Origin: Sipunculus nudus
Taxonomy: Eukaryota > Annelida > Sipuncula > Golfingiida > Sipunculidae
Length of the DNA: 64,000 nucleotides
Reading direction: 5' to 3'
NCBI GenBank assembly: GCA_026874595.1
Contig: CM049315.1
Coordinates: 78,599,401-78,663,400 of the forward strand
How positions within the stretch are numbered: the stretch's first letter is position 1; each line of letters starts with the position of its first letter. This document shows, piece after piece, positions 63,901-64,000 of this stretch. A program made the position numbers and the translations under genes. The notes below the pieces were generated by a model. The model worked only from the letters and a program-made list of their open reading frames with translations. It searched no databases and was not told where the DNA came from.

Positions 63901-64000
63901 GTGAGGACTGATGCAGGGCCTCCAACATTCCTCCACAGGTTGCCAGCCCAGCCCAGCAAGGCCAACTGCAGTCTGTTGTACAAAACCGTCCGAGTTCAGC
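63901..64000 (+). repeat. Start of the next monomer, probably an E unit (truncated by window)
   Basis: The last 100 bases combine CTCCAACATTCC with CAGTCTGTTG and AACCGTCCGAG. Within the window this combination is found at the E-unit fronts from 12780 onward and at the E-derived chimera 38448. The block would thus close at 63900 and a new E unit begin here, but the diagnostic fusion point lies beyond the window. Confidence 0.6.

Larger units (their letters stand above)
1..64000 (+). repeat. Tandem satellite array filling the whole window
   Basis: The anchor GTGAGGACTGATG (or close to it) recurs 158 times in the same orientation, first at 270 and last at 63901, and every base between anchors belongs to a related repeat monomer. 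Interval lengths are 424 (57 times), 338 (31), 351 (24), 428 (12), 628 (10), 427/426 (11), 323/322 (6), 423 (3), 422, 419 and 404 bp. Monomers begin with a GC-rich core and end in an AT-rich tail (ATGCATAATTGGAG, then usually ATTAATTAACTGATCTGATC). Neither edge of the array lies in the window. Open frames of about 60-90 codons occur on both strands in every monomer, but they match no family I know, often use GTG starts on the + strand, and simply recur with the repeat. No gene, rRNA, tRNA, mobile-element terminus or CENP-B box was seen. The satellite family is not one I recognise. A vertebrate source is inferred from the CpG scarcity and array style. Confidence 0.97.

Noticed and set aside
1-64000. 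CRISPR array
   Set aside because: The direct repeats are hundreds of bases long and contiguous, the intervening sequence is itself repeated, and there are no unique spacers or cas genes.
1-64000. CENP-B box or alpha-satellite identity
   Set aside because: No TTCG....CGGGA type box was found in any monomer class, and monomer lengths do not fit the 171-bp family.
1-64000. Transposable element or endogenous virus as source of the repeat
   Set aside because: No terminal repeats, target-site duplications, reverse transcriptase, transposase or poly(A) tail were seen in any monomer class.

Overview
This window is one uninterrupted tandem (satellite-type) repeat array. It has no unique flank on either side and no recognisable protein-coding gene, rRNA, tRNA, transposase or CRISPR array. 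Using the recurring core motif GTGAGGACTGATG (one ATGAGG variant) as a phase anchor, I located 158 anchors, from position 270 to position 63901. They define 157 head-to-tail intervals, all on the + strand in the same direction. Hand-tallied interval lengths are 424 bp (57), 338 (31), 351 (24), 428 (12), 628 (10), 427/426 (11), 323/322 (6), 423 (3), and one each of 404, 419 and 422. These sum exactly to the 63,631 bp between the first and last anchor.

The lengths correspond to a small set of related monomer classes, named here A (424), B (351), C (338), D (428), E (628), F (322/323) and G (426/427). All share a GC-richer core of about 128 bp and an AT-rich tail (57% versus 29% GC in the stretches I counted), but differ in the middle or in the tail end. 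B reads as a fusion of an A front to a C tail. E is an A-like unit fused to a C-like tail with the core between them missing. F is a front fused to a shortened C-like body. The array is therefore built from recombinant monomers, not just point variants.

The classes are arranged in irregular higher-order blocks. An invariant E-C-G trio (628-338-427 bp) occurs ten times, at 4983, 12780, 19803, 25786, 31108, 34091, 40839, 46562, 52546 and 58261, and divides the window into blocks of 7797, 7023, 5983, 5322, 2983, 6748, 5723, 5984, 5715 and 5640 bp. Inside the blocks the order follows rules: D, E and F intervals are always followed by C, and D+C (766 bp) and A+B (775 bp) behave as cassettes that are gained or lost. 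Shared private variants show recent segmental duplications. The clearest is a 5,322-bp tandem copy covering roughly 21.9-32.5 kb. Some variants are confined to one part of the window, which suggests local homogenisation by unequal crossover or gene conversion.

The organism looks eukaryotic and probably vertebrate. The evidence is a long homogeneous satellite, few CpGs (about 3 in a 424-bp monomer), AT-rich tails, and no bacterial gene organisation. I do not recognise the satellite family or species. The short open frames on both strands (about 60-90 codons, repeated in every monomer) are best explained as repeat shadows. One speculative feature deserves checking: the GC-rich core in most monomers is bounded by a pyrimidine-tract/AG acceptor-like sequence and a CAG|GTAC donor-like sequence, so the repeat could derive from, or act as, a repeated noncoding exon.
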